Shown one piece after another: positions 34,605 to 45,633 of a stretch of 64,000 nt of DNA. Under the pieces are notes generated by a model. The model ran no database searches and had not been told where the DNA came from. It saw only the letters and a list, made by a program, of their open reading frames with translations. Origin of the DNA: Brassica napus (lineage: Eukaryota; Streptophyta; Magnoliopsida; Brassicales; Brassicaceae); assembly GCF_020379485.1 (NCBI RefSeq), contig NC_063452.1:35859608-35923607 (forward strand), in the 5' to 3' direction. Within the stretch, counting starts at the first letter, position 1, and every line of letters begins with the position of its first letter. Both the position numbers and the translations under genes were made by a program.

Positions 34605-36298
34605 GTTTTGCGCTAGAAGGAGGGGGGTCTGATTCTCTAACTCAAAAATCACTAAACGATAAAAGACACAGGATGTCTGCTCCAGCAGCTAACGATGTCG
34701 TTTCTTTCATGGACCGGGCAACGGCCGATCAGGCCAAACCCCACAACGATCTCCTTGTCATCGAGCTGACGATCCAAGACGTCGACGTAGCGAGAGTGTT
34801 GGTCGACACCGGATGCTCGGCCAATATTATCTACAAAAGCACCCTCGAAAGAATGGAGATCTATCTGTGCGCCGTTACGGAAGGACCCAGCCCGATATTT
34901 GGACTCTCGGGAGATGCTACTATGACTCTCGGCTCGATCGACCTCGTTGTTAAAGCCGGGACCGTCATCAAAGTCACGGAATTCCTAGTCATCGACGGCC
35001 CAACATCTTACAACGCGATCGTCGGTATTCCATGGCTGAATTCCATGCGAGCGATCCCTTCGACATTCCATCTGTGTCTTAAGTTTCCAACCCCTCGTGG
35101 AGTCGAAACTATACAAGGAGACCGCAGGATGTCGCAAGTATGTTTCACCGCCGAGTTAAAAAGAAAGAACTTTACGATCGAAACTTCCCATAAAAAAAAA
35201 AGAAAGTTGACTCTCGATGAGAACGCCCTGGAACGAGACTCGGATGTCTTCTGGCAATCTCAAAGGGCCGAAGCCCTAGAAGGGAAGCGCGAACCGACTT
35301 GCGAACCGGTAATTTTGATCTGCCTCGACGAATCCTCCCCGGAACGATGCGTCGAGATTGGAGCCAACCTCCGCGAGCCACTAAAGATAGAGCTCATCGC
35401 CTGTCTCAAAAAGAACCTCAATGCGTTCGCTTGGGCCACGGAAGATATGCCAGGGATCGATATCGGCATAACGTGTCTTGAGCTTAACATCGATCCGACC
35501 TACAGACCCGTCAAACAAAAAAGGCAGAATCTAGGACCGGAGCGTGCCACCACGGTAAATGAGGAAGTCGAAAGACTCCTGAAGGTCGGATCAATAACAG
35601 AAGTTAGGTATCCAGACTGGCTCGCTAACCCGGTCGTGGTCAAAAAGAAAAACGGCAAATGGCGAGTATGCGTCGATTTCACCGATCTCAACAAGGCCTG
35701 TCCAAAGGATTGCTTCCCACTCCCGCACATCAACTGACTGGTCGAAGCAACAGCAGGGAACAAACTCTAATAATTTATGGATGCCTTCTCCGGGTACAAT
35801 CAGATCATGATGAATCCCGACGATCGTGAGAAAACTGCGTTCATCACCGATCGGGGAACATATTGCTACAAAGTAATGCCTTTCGGTCTCAAGAATGCAG
35901 GCGCCACGTACCAGCGACTTGTCAATCGAATTTTCTCCGAACAGCTCGGCAAGACAATGGAGGTATACATCGATGACATGCTCATAAAGTCTCTTGATGA
36001 GCACGACCACGTCTTCCATTTGGAGGAGTGCTTTGCAAGACTTAACGCCCACAACATGAAACTGAACCCTGCAAAGTGTAGATTCGCGGTGCCATCAGGA
36101 GAATTTCTCGGGTACCTAGTCACGTGTCGTGGGATCGAAGCCAATCCTAAGCAGATAAACGCGTTAATAGAGATGGTCTCGCCAAAGACGAAACGAGAAG
36201 TCCAAAGGCTAACCGGAAGAGTCGCGGCCTTGAACCGTTTCATCTCGCGCTCGACGGATAAGTGTCTTCCTTTCTACGACACGCTGAAAAGGGAATAA
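34605..36298 (+). pseudogene. E3 protease and reverse transcriptase
   Basis: After the leader, a frame from about 34674 (MSAPAANDVV) has protease ARVLVDTGCSANIIYKS (DTG at about 34805) and YNAIVGIPWLNSM, a linker, then RT: VKQKRQNLGPERA, WLANPVVVKKKNGKWRVCVD, FTDLNKACPKDCFPLPHI. A stop at 35735 and two more near 35770 interrupt it. RT resumes at 35777 with MDAFSGYNQIMM (first catalytic Asp), MPFGLKNAGATYQRLVN and VYIDDMLIKS (YIDD at about 35966). No Gag domain precedes the protease. Confidence 0.9.
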
Positions 36299-36700
36299 GA
36301 AGTTCGAATGGTCGGAGGAATGTGAGAAAGCTTTCCAACAGCTAAGACGTTACATGGCCACTCCTCCCGTCCTCGCAAAACCAGTGGAGGGAGAACCCTT
36401 GTTCCTTTACATCGCAGTCTCCACAACAGTGGTAAGCGGCGTTTTGATTAGAGAGGAACGCGGTGAGCAAAAACCAATCTTCTACATAAGCAAAACGTTA
36501 CTTGACGCTGAGACCCGAAATCCCCTGATGGAGAAACTAGCATTCGCAGTTGTGACATCGGCAAGGAAACTCCGGCCGTACTTTCAGTCTCATACCATAA
36601 TATCCTCACCACCTTCCCCCTGCGAACGATCTTTCACAGTCCGAGTCAGTCAGGACGACTCACAAAATGGGCAATCAAACTAAGCGAGTACGACGTGGAG
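36299..36700 (+). pseudogene. E3 first RNase H (pol type)
   Basis: After a frameshift near 36298: FEWSEECEKAFQQLRRYM, PPVLAKPVEGEPLFLYIAVS, SGVLIREERGEQKPIFYISK and NPLMEKLAFAVVTSARKLRPYF, the Ty3/gypsy RNase H series with Tat-like wording. The end is frameshifted after SHTII. Confidence 0.85.
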
Positions 36701-36754
36701 TACCGCCCAAGAACCTGCGCAAAATCTCAAGTACTAGCGGACTTCTAGGTAGAA

Positions 36755-37379
36755 TTGCCCACGGGGGATATGACAAACACGGAACCGGACTCAACCTGGA
36801 TCCTTCACGTCGATGGATCATCATCCAAACAAGGATCCGAGATCGGAATCCGGCTCACGTCTCCGACCGGTGAAGTCTTGGAACAGTCGTTCCGATTGGA
36901 ATTCCATGCATCGAACAACGAGGCCGAATATGAAGCACTCGTTGCACGATTACGATTAGCCCATGGGCTTAAGATCCGCAGCATTCACGCTTACTGTGAC
37001 TCTCAGTTAGTCGCAAATCAGTACAGCGGAGAATACGAAGCGAGGGACGAAAGAGTGGATGCATATCTAAAACTCATCCAAGACCTCTCCTGAGACTTCA
37101 ACCACTTCTCCCTCACTAGGATTCCTCGCTCGGAAAACACTAAGGAGGATGCCTTGGCCGCACTCGCATCAAGTTCGGATTCTGGACTAAGACGAGTAAT
37201 CCCCGTCGAGTTCATCGAACACCCAAGCATCGGACCACCAGTGGTCGCCAATCTGCTTCAAGCACAAATCAAAAATGCGGAGGAAGTCGAAGACCCACCA
37301 GAAGAAAACGTGGATAAACGGAACACTTCCCACTGAGAAATGGGCGGCCCGCAAAATCAAGACCCAGGCCACGCGGAAG
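36755..37379 (+). pseudogene. E3 second RNase H (archaeal-type, Tat lineage marker)
   Basis: A second, distinct RNase H: WILHVDGSSSKQGSEIGIRL (first Asp), HASNNEAEYEALVARLRLAH (Glu), IHAYCDSQLVANQ (Asp) and, after a stop at 37091, IPRSENTKEDALAALAS. Two RNase H domains in this order are the hallmark of the Tat/Retand lineage. Downstream, WINGTLPTEKWAARKIK leads toward integrase, but the frame enters LTR sequence at about 37380, so integrase is deleted. Confidence 0.88.
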
Positions 37380-38445
37380 ATCAACGGCTATGATTATTTC
37401 TTATTCACGGATTTCTCACAAAACAATCACTGAAAGAAAGATCGGAAGTGAACGAACGAGCGAAATCCCGCACAAAAGCCACTCGCCGGAGAGCTGAACC
37501 ATCACACGGGTCAGCTCGCCGGCGAGCTCAACCATCACATCGGTCAGCTCGCCGGTGAGCTGAACCGACGTGTGGTTATACTCGCCCGGAAAGCTCACCC
37601 ATCACGCCGGTCAGCTCGCCGGCGAGCTGAACCGTCGTGTGGCTGTGCTCGCCGGCGAGTTCGGCCATCACGCGAGTCGGGTCGCCCGGCAAGCTCGACC
37701 TGATCCCGGCCTGTCCGACTTACTTCGACCCCTGTATCTTCCGTATAGCTGTGATATCTGACCTTCGGGACCATATACTTCTCGTTTCGTTTTGATTAAA
37801 GTTATTCTCGAAGTTTTATGACTAAAACCGAAAAATCGTAAAAATGCCAAAAGGCCTAAGAACGGTCCGCAAGGATCCAAACTGGTCTAGAGGCCCATCT
37901 ACGCTCTCAGAAGGGATTCGAGTCCATAAAAGTTACGACCGTTTGTCCTAGCTCGCTGAAATACGATAAATGCTAAGTTTCCAACGATAAATGTAAAGAT
38001 TCGAGGATAACTATCAAGATCGACGAAAAATGGAATATTCCCAAAAGAGATAGACTTGGGCCCGAAGGCGAAGGATGGGCCACCGACCTAAAGCGACTAT
38101 ATAAGGAGAGCAGGAGCAGAAGAAAAGGGGGCCTGAGAATTTGGACTTAGAGAACTCCTGCTAGCTTAGAGAACTTAGGGCTTAGGTGGTTAGACTAGCA
38201 CGGCAAGGCTTAGGACGTCTTGGCCGCCTCTTGTCCTGTTGTTCCGATAGTTAGCATATCTCTACTCCTCTCGGAGAAATCTTGTATTCATACTATTCAA
38301 TAAAACGCCTCTGAGCGATTATCTATCTTTGTATCCGTCTAAAGTGATTACGCAGAGAATTCGGACCTTCAAGGAAAAACGGGTTCACTCGGTTTTCCTC
38401 CATTATTATTTGTTATAATCGACGGTGTGAATTTCGGTTCCCACA
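37380..38445 (+). repeat. E3 3' LTR, 5'-truncated
   Basis: Begins at TCAACGGCTATGATT, about 29 bases inside the LTR, and ends TTCCCACA. Holds a GCCGGCGAGC-rich tract (37480-37700) of diverged units rather than the uniform 37-base array of copy A. Confidence 0.88.
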
Positions 38446-39045
38446 AGACGCCGGTAGTAATGAGGCTCCAGAAAGTCCCTATCCCTGGGAAGTCGGGTAC
38501 GGTGACGTGCTGGCGCTCGGTCTCGAACCCGTAGATAGTGCATAGAGTCAAAAGAGGGACTCTATAGCGAATGCCGCATATGAAGAAGGTAAGGACGCCC
38601 TCGCTAGCCTTCTTTGCTCTCTCGTGGGCATAGTAGACGTTCACGGTAGCCATGAACAGACAGACCAACTCCGGGTAGAGAACCTGTGGGTGAGTAGCAA
38701 ATTTCCCATACCCAACTCGATGAACATGTCCTCGGGGTCTGATCGGATGCCTAAAGCTCGGACCACATCTGGATCGACGAACCTCGTTGGTTCGATGAAA
38801 ACTTGTCGCTACGCGTTGTAGAATATGCTATCGTAGTCGTCCCATGCGTCTTGGATCGCACGGTTGTGGCATTCTAAGCTCTTTGCCGCTTTTCGCGTGT
38901 CGGGGAAGTTCTCAAAGAGTGGAATAGGTCCATCTTCGGGCTTTCTTGGCTGGAGGTCTCTGTCACGAACCTCCTCTTTGTTTTCCTCTCATCAGCCTGT
39001 AAACGAAGTTCACAAACAAGAAAGGATTAGCGAGGTTCGTATGTG
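38446..39045 (-). pseudogene. ATHILA ORF-1 N-terminal part
   Basis: Minus-strand pieces of the E2 post-pol ORF: PIPLFENFPDTRKAAKSLEC, NRAIQDAWDDYDSIFYNA, FIEPTRFVDPDVVRALGI, then YYAHERAKKASEGVLTFFIC and RYRVPLLTLCTIYGFETE, ending ITTGV at the E3 junction. Stops and frameshifts at about 38820 and 38650. This arrangement and wording match the ATHILA ORF-1 family from memory. Its biochemical role is not established. Confidence 0.72.
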
Positions 39046-39804
39046 AAGTGGTCGATGTCGATCGATAGGACGTGAAGAAAATTGATCGTAAAACCGATGG
39101 TTATCGATCGATATCTTATTCGCGAACACCTGCAAAACCAAATCAAGCAATTCGATTTGCATATTACAGAAAATCCCCTAAATCGATCGATTATATTGTT
39201 CCTCAACACGAATCGATCGATTGGAACTCCAAAATCACAGTTCAAATCCGATTTCTATTTCAACCTTAGGAAGAATGAAAATTTAGAAAATTTTGTGTTC
39301 ATACCATGATGATGGTGAGTTATGTGATCTAAACGGAGAGAAGGGTGAATTTTGTGCGGAATGAGTGAAGGAATCATTGGATTTTGGGTGAAAAACTAGA
39401 GAGAAAAGAGATGTGAAAGTTTTCGTAGGGTTTTCGGGTTTATGCGAATGTCGACTTAAATGAGCTCGTGTCTGTTCATTTGATGTCGATCGATAACGAA
39501 CTGTCGTTGTCGATCGACATAGGCCTTGTGTTTTGATAAAGATTTTTATTTTTATTTTATCCTAAAGATTCTAAAAATTCTAAAGTTAAAATTTTTAAAA
39601 TAATGGGTTGCCTCCCATTCAGCGCTTATTTTAAGTCCTTAGCTTGACTTGATATTCGAATTTTCTAATTATCGGGAAGTGGACTTAAGTTAGTGGGCTT
39701 GATATTGGGCAGTTTAGCCCAATAATGTTTAACTCGTTGGCCATTTACTGTGAATTCGTCTCCTTTATTATTTGTAAGCGTAATGGCTCCGTAAGGATTG
39801 GCAT
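39046..39804 (-). other. E2 spacer between integrase and ORF-1
   Basis: No gene. It holds TCGATCGA at 39058, 39104, 39183, 39213, 39486 and 39510 (39486/39510 are 24 apart; others here are off the 24-base step) and a TGGGAGGC-like block (plus-strand GCCTCCCATTC, about 39610) that recurs downstream of ORF2 in E1 and E6. Confidence 0.65.
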
Positions 39805-40655
39805 TCACAACAGTAAAAGGACTAAACCAACGAGATCAGAGCTTTCTGGAAACAGCGTTAGCCGAGAGTTATACAGTAATACTTGATCATTAGGTTTGAA
39901 GTGTCTGGAAATGATCTTTTTATCATGATATGCTTTGGTTTTCTCTTTGTATATTTTTGAACTCTCATAGGCTAAATGTAATCTCATCCAGTTCGTTAAG
40001 TTGTATGAGCTTTCTTTCGGCAGCCGGTTTGATGTCGAAATTCAATAGTTTAATGTCCCAGGCTGCTTTGTGTTCCAGCTCGACTGGTAAGTGACATGAT
40101 TTCCCATACAGTAGATGAAATGGGGTGGTTCCTAAAGGGGTGCATTGTCCAGTTTTCTAGACAAATCTTTTCTATACCAATCTTTTCTCGATGTGCCCAC
40201 GGTCTTTTCTAAGATTTCTTTGATTTGTCGATTTGAGACTTCTACCTGCCCACTCGTCTGCGGGTGGCAGGGTGTAGCAACTCTATGGTGTACTCCATTC
40301 TTACGGAGTAGTCCTTCAAAAACTTTGTTGATGAATTGAGAACCACCGTCACTTATGACTATTCGGGGTATTCCGAATCTCGGGAAGATAATGCTTTTGA
40401 AAAGCTTAATAACTACAGATGCGTCGTTTGTGGGGGAAGCTACCGCTTCAACCCATTTTGACACATAGTCAACAGCGACTAGGATGTATTTATTTCCGTA
40501 CGAAGAAGGGAAATGCATGATATCTATTCCCCAACAGTCAAAGACTTCTACTTCCTGAATAGATTTCTGTTCCATTTCATGTCTTTTACTGATTTTTCCC
40601 CTTCGTTGGCAACTATCGCATTGTACTATGAATTCATGAGCATCGCGAAACATGG
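39805..40655 (-). pseudogene. E2 integrase
   Basis: Minus strand. [16 protein letters not shown] (end of the zinc region), catalytic Asp in [20 protein letters not shown], second Asp in [13 protein letters not shown] and Glu in [15 protein letters not shown], with 35 residues between the last two (DD35E, intact). After a stop at about 40132, the C-terminal part continues with [20 protein letters not shown] and [14 protein letters not shown] near 39985-39830. All three catalytic residues remain although the frame is broken. Confidence 0.92.
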
Positions 40656-41260
40656 TTGGCCACCAGAATCCTGCTTGAAGAATTTTTTATACCGTTTTAA
40701 AGGTTGGAAAGTGCCCCCCATAATCGGACCCATGGCATTGGAATAATATATCGTGTAATTCAGTATTGGCAACGAATCGTCTATACATCCCGTCAGAGCA
40801 GTGTTTATAGAGATATGGTTCGTCCCTATGATATCTCCTAACTTCTCTTAGAAATTTCTTTCTCGTGTACCCTCTCAACTCTTCGGGTTCTATGTCGGTA
40901 GATAAATAATTTACTATATCAGCGTACCGAGGTCTGTCCTTTGAACCTTGTCTGACTACATGCACTTCTTGATGCAGACTTTCATCCACGAGGGAATCAT
41001 GGTCAGAGCATAGCTTGTTGTGCGCGACGTTAACCTTTATACCGAAGGTGATGGTTTTGGGATTAGTCTCTTTGTTCAGAATATATGTAGTATCGATCGA
41101 CATAGAATCATTGTTGTCGATCGACCTTGTACTATCGTAATCGATCGACATTAGATCGTCATCGTCGATCGACAGGTCCTCGGAAGTGAGACTTACATTC
41201 CCGATGAATGACTCCGTTTGGTAAACGTTTTCAGTCGGTAAGAAATCATCGATAAGGACG
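40656..41260 (-). pseudogene. E2 RNase H-integrase linker with SID array
   Basis: C-terminal part of the 265-codon minus-strand frame 41484-40687. After the RNase H end, it reads four SID units of exactly eight residues ([32 protein letters not shown]), then a linker leading to [14 protein letters not shown] and [12 protein letters not shown], the integrase zinc-region entry. Short tandem octapeptides here are not part of the normal gypsy pol layout. Confidence 0.85.
41093..41172. repeat. 24-bp phased array inside E2 pol
   Basis: Perfect TCGATCGA at 41093, 41117, 41141 and 41165. Read on the minus strand in the SID frame. Confidence 0.96.
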
Positions 41261-41800
41261 TCGTTTTCTATCATTATCCGGGAAAGATGGTCTGCAACTC
41301 CGTTTTCTACTCCTCTTTTATATTTTATCTCGATGTCGAATTCTTGAAGTAGAAGGCTCCATCGCAGGAGTCGCAGTTTTGCGTCTTTCTTTTGCATTAA
41401 GTATTTAATTGCAGCATGGTCGGTGTGGACGATGACTCGCGAACCGACCAGGTGTTGACGGAATTTTTCGAACGCATAAACCACGGCTAGCAGTTCTTTT
41501 TCTGTTGTTGCGTAATTTCATTGTGCTTCTTCGAGAGTTCGACTGGCATAATAAACTGTATGCAGCTTTTTGTCTTTCCTCTGGCCTAGAACTGCTCCTA
41601 CAGTGAAATCGCTCGCATCGCACATGATTTCGAAAGGAAGATTCCAGTATGGTGCTTGTACGACGGGAGCAGTTATCAAGGCTTTCTTTATTTCTTTGAA
41701 AGACTTTACGCATTCTGGTGAGAAGTCGAATTTAACTTCTTTACAGAGGAGGGAAGTGAGAGGTCTAGCGATTTTGCTAAAATCTTGTATGAATCTCCTT
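41261..41800 (-). pseudogene. E2 RNase H
   Basis: Minus-strand RNase H: FEIMCDASDFTVGAVLGQRK (first Asp), HTVYYASRTLEEAQ, a stop near 41518, then [34 protein letters not shown] and [13 protein letters not shown], the complete gypsy series. The first half is frameshifted relative to the second. Confidence 0.9.
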
Positions 41801-41920
41801 TAAAATCCGGCATGCCCGAGAAAACTTCTCACATCTTTACGTTTGTGGGTGCTGGCAGGCCAGTCATTACCTCAATTTTCGCTCGATCTACCTCTATACC
41901 AGCAGCAGATACTTTGTGTC

Positions 41921-42819
41921 CTAGGACGATTCCATCGTAACCATAAAGTGGCATTTTTCCCAATTCAAAACGAGATTCTTTTCTTCGCATCTTGCCAAAA
42001 CTTTGCATAGGTTATCTAGACAGTTTTTGAAACTGGATCCATATACTGAGAAATCGTCCATGAAGACTTCCAAGAAGTCTTCTATCATATCAGTAAAGAT
42101 CGACATAATGCATCGTTGGAAAGTGGCAGGAGCATGACAAAGACCGAATGGCATTCTGCGGTATGCGAATGTTCCGTAAGGGCATGTAAAGGTTGTCTTT
42201 TCTTGATCGTCAGGATGTATAGGGATTTGAAAAAATTCAGAGTATCTGTCAAGAAAACAGTAGTATTGGTGATTTGCCAATCTTTCCATTTGATCAATGA
42301 AAGGTAAAGGGAAGTGATCTTTTCTTGTAGCAGCGTTTAGCTTTCTATAATCGATACACATTCGATGTCTAGTGACGGTTCGGGTGGGAATGAGTTCATC
42401 TCTTTGTCATTCTTCACCACAGTCATTCTGCCCTTTTTTGGTACAACATGCACGGGGCTAACCCAATTGCTATCCAAAATCGGATAAATGACTCCGGAAT
42501 CCAGAAGTTTGATTATTTCCTTTTTAATCACTTCCTTCAAGTTCGGATTTAGTCGCCTTTGGTGTTCTATTGACGATTTTGAACCGTCTTCTAGGTGAAT
42601 CCGGTGCATGCACATATCTGGAGAAATGCCAGGAATGTCTTCGAGAGAGTACCCGATGGCCTTCCTGTACTTGCGTAGTTTATTTATTAACAGGGCAAGT
42701 TCTCCGTTTGTGAGGTTGGCATTCACGATTACTTGATATGAATCTTTATAGAGAAAGGCACACTTCAGTCCAGCGGGCAGCTGGTTTAACTCAATCTTCG
42801 GTGTTTTTCGGGATCCCAT
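41921..42819 (-). pseudogene. E2 reverse transcriptase
   Basis: Minus strand, two frames. 42819-42337 carries the N-terminal region (LKCAFLYKDSYQVIVNANLT, YSLEDIPGISPDMCMHRIHL, VIYPILDSNWVSPVHVVPKK). 42361-41921 carries MCIDYRKLNAATRKDHFPLP, RMPFGLCHAPATFQRCIMSI and LEVFMDDFSVYG (FMDD, residues 100-103). The usual FLDGYSG motif reads FLDRYSE, two Gly losses explained by G-to-A changes. Wording is Athila-like. Confidence 0.92.
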
Positions 42820-43622
42820 TCCTTCGAGAAGGTTGGTTGTCGATCGACATAGTTTAGTAAGTATCGATCGATGTTGATTTCTGAAGCGTCATCCTCTATC
42901 TCATCAACACTTGCTGGTTCCATGCTTGCGTCCCTTAATCGTGTATATTCTTCAGCTCTACTATCGATACTGAAAGATTTCTCTTCACCAGTTCTGAGTA
43001 CTTCCTCCAAAGGATCGTCTGAGCATGAGTTTATAAAAGATCCTTCGGCCGATTCACTGATGTCGTCCACGTAGGATGTCTGTTTATCGATCAAGGGTCG
43101 TCTCATCAGGTTGTCCATGTCAAAAGTCATTGGAATATTTCCAATGTTCAGACATATCCTACCCTCCTTTACATCAATTATCGCACCAGCAGTGGCTAGG
43201 AATGGTCTACCCAAAATAAGGGGGTCCTTTGGTTCATTTTGGTATTTCAGTACTACGAAATCCGTTGGGACGTGACAGCCATTAATCCTAATCGGCACGT
43301 CGTCAAGCACTCCCTCAGGTAATCTAACGGATCTATTGGCTAGAACCAAAGTTATTTTGGTAGGTTTGAACTTGTCTTATCCTAGGGATACTGCGACAGA
43401 ATGTGGCATGAGGTTCACGCTAGAACCTAGGTCACAAAGGGATCGAGGAAATTTTTTGTTCCGTATATTGCAATCCAAAACAAAACTGCCCGGATCAGGT
43501 CTCTTGATCGGGGTCTCGCCTTGGATTATTGCACTTACTTCCTCAGAAACCATCATGATGCTGTGCTCAGTGGATGGAAAGCTGTTGGATACCATATCCT
43601 TTACGTAATTTTTTTTATTCAA
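42786..43622 (-). pseudogene. E2 protease
   Basis: 43622-43377 has FVLDCNIRNKKFPRSLCDLG with motif DLGSSVNLMP (catalytic Asp near 43433). After a stop, 43349-42786 continues with [20 protein letters not shown] and [20 protein letters not shown], the conserved protease C-terminus, then an acidic linker to RT containing SID and NID residues over TCGATCGA at 42840 and 42864. Confidence 0.88.
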
Positions 43623-43789
43623 GGTGATACTTTGATTGCATCACTCAATGGCATTTCCAATGTGATCTTATCGAATGCTTTCTTGCAGATTACTTTGTCT
43701 AGCTCTCGCTTAGTCTGCGTCTTGTTAGGAGGAAAGGGTGGTAGAGTCCTATACACTCTTTCAATTGACGGTTCAGTCGGAGTCGGTAG

Positions 43790-43869
43790 TCTATCGACAT
43801 TGTTTTCAGAGTGTCGGTCGATATTAACTATGGCTGGTCGATCGATACTTGTTCTTCCTTGTCGATCGA
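43790..43869. repeat. 24-bp phased array, E2 gag C-terminus
   Basis: TCTATCGA at 43790, TCGGTCGA at 43814, TCGATCGA at 43838 and 43862. Confidence 0.92.
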
Positions 43870-45363
43870 TTTCGGCATCCTCTTCAATTTCTCCTTATTC
43901 TTCCTCGAGTTCGATGGCCTCTTCCTCAGTGTTGGGCTTCTGTCTTTCTCGAGGTATTCCTGAGTCGGTACTGGGATCATCGAGGTCTATAGGGCGTGAC
44001 ATATTTTCACCGGTTTCCTCAACCACAACATGTTTCTCTGTGTTGTTGATTTCTATTGCCCTCGGGATGAGACATTTTCCGCTTCTCAATAACACGACAT
44101 TAACTTGACGTTTTGGGTTCGCGTCAGTCCGCCCAGGGAGACGTCATGTCTCTCTTTTGATGGCGGTTACGTTTTCCGCGACCCAACTGTCCAGTCTCTT
44201 AATTTGTACCCTTAAAGTGTCGAACTTCCTCATCAGCTCACATAAGACTATGTCTATTTTTCCGTTCTGGTCAGTGGCCAACTTGCGATTTCCCGTGAAA
44301 GCTTGGTTCAGCCTAGATTTTGCTCTTCCTTCGCGTGATCCAACAGTAGCATCGTAATTTTGGGTAAAGCTATCTGGGTTAGGGTAATTATTTTTCAAGG
44401 TATGGCCATCTACGAATTCTATTTGCTGTTCTAGTTCAGATAAGGTGTCATCATCAATTTGGTAAATCCCAAATTGGTTCTGTCCGTCAAGAGCAGGATG
44501 GGGCGAGTTTAGATGTTCTTCAATTGCGAGTAAAGGTGACTCATCAACTGGGTCGGCTTTCCTTCCTAACTCTACGTCCATCATTTCGTAGGATCTACCC
44601 GTAGCTATATTTTTGATCAAACGCTTTGCCTCCTCAGGGTTCCTGGTTTTAAAGTTCCCTTCACTGGCTATGTCAAGCGTGATCTGGTAATGAAGGATAA
44701 CACCTCTGTAAAAGGTATTAATGAGTTGCGGCTCTGAATAGTCGTGGTGGGGGCATTCAAGTTGGGAGCTCTTGAATCTCTCCCCAGGCATTTCTGAATG
44801 ATTCTTGTGGGTTTTGACGGAATGTGGAGATTTTCCTCCTTGCATCCCAGCAGTGCGCCTCATCGAAATATTGATTTATAAAAGCACTCCTTATCTCCTT
44901 CCAACAGGTCAGAGATCCTGTTGGTATTTGGTTCAGCCATTTTCTGGTGTCACCTTCTAAGGAAAAAGGAAAGAGTTTACAGCGATTGTATTCGTCATTT
45001 ATCAATTCTTCTAGATATTCGATGTGATCTTGTGGTCGCTCTGAGACTGTCCCACGGAAAGGGTTTTGACGTACCACGATTAAGTATTCGGGACTGATCC
45101 CAAATCTCTAGGTATCATCTTTTGGTAGTCTAATTGCAGACCTATTGGAATAGGTCCTTACATGATTTATATAGTCTTGCAAAGGCAATTTCTTTTCATT
45201 ATCTCTTTCTGAGATAGATTTAATTTGAACAGGGATTTCAGTCCCCTGTTCATTCATAATTTGGTTATTTGCGTTGCTTAGCTGACCTTTAGGTTTTCTT
45301 AGGACTACTCTTTCATTAGCATCATCGGTAAGAGAATACTTACCTGCTTCCGGCGGGGTGCTG

Positions 45364-45479
45364 TCGATCGATGTTTGATGTGCGTTGTCAACCGATAATT
45401 CTGTCAACTTGTCGATCGACGTGTCGATCGATATTGCTCTCGCTTCGTCGATCGATATGCCTATCTCTTCGCCGATCGA
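45364..45479. repeat. 24-bp phased array, E2 gag N-terminus
   Basis: Starts at 45364, 45388 (TCAACCGA), 45412, 45424, 45448 and 45472 (CCGATCGA). All steps are 24 except 45412 to 45424, which is 12. Equivalent in position to the E1 and E5 gag N-terminal arrays. Confidence 0.93.
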
Positions 45480-45610
45480 TGTCTGGCCGAAATCCATGTC
45501 TTCCATCTTACAGCACCTGTATCAGCAGGAAAAGAGAGAAAACTTTTAAGCAAATTTAGTAACAAAATCTAGATTTAATTTTAAACGTAATCTAATGGTA
45601 ATAAGAAAGA

Positions 45611-45630
45611 GTCCCCGGCAACGGCGCCAA
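45611..45630 (-). other. E2 primer binding site (tRNA-Asp type)
   Basis: Minus strand TTGGCGCCGTTGCCGGGGAC, three bases from the LTR end. This is the exact form expected to pair with plant tRNA-Asp and the reference for the mutated sites of E1 and E5. Confidence 0.92.
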
Positions 45631-45633
45631 ATT

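Larger units (their letters stand above)
33759..38445 (+). mobile_element. E3: Tat-like Ty3/gypsy derivative without gag and integrase
   Basis: Inserted in ATHILA ORF-1 of E2. Flanks AGAAG (33754-33758) and AGACG (38446-38450) differ at one base and fit a 5-bp TSD. 5' LTR 33759-34604; 3' LTR 37380-38445, missing its first ~29 bases. Internal order is leader, protease, RT, RNase H and a second RNase H. Gag is missing between leader and protease; integrase is missing because the frame after the second RNase H (PTEKWAARKIKTQ) runs directly into the LTR interior. Confidence 0.88.
43623..45506 (-). pseudogene. E2 gag
   Basis: Starts at 45506 (MEDMDFGQTSIGEE) with an SID-rich N-terminus over the array 45364-45479. 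The Gag domain follows: FPFSLEGDTRKWLNQIPTGS, AFINQYFDEAHCWDARRKIS, PQESFRNAW, a frame change near 44770, then CPHHDYSEPQLINTFYRGV and LDIASEGNFKTRNPEEAKRL. The C-terminal part has a coiled coil (RKFDTLRVQIKRLDSWVAE) like that of E1 and an acidic stretch over a second array (43790-43869). Stops at about 45105 and 44144. Confidence 0.88.

Noticed and set aside
39082..39220. Further 24-bp grid in the E2 integrase-ORF-1 spacer
   Set aside because: Here the distances are 22, 30 and other values; apart from 39058/39082 (degenerate) and 39486/39510 the grid is not kept, so I do not count it as support.
45611..45630. tRNA gene fragment
   Set aside because: The match to a tRNA-Asp 3' end is the primer binding site; no cloverleaf or A/B box is present around it.
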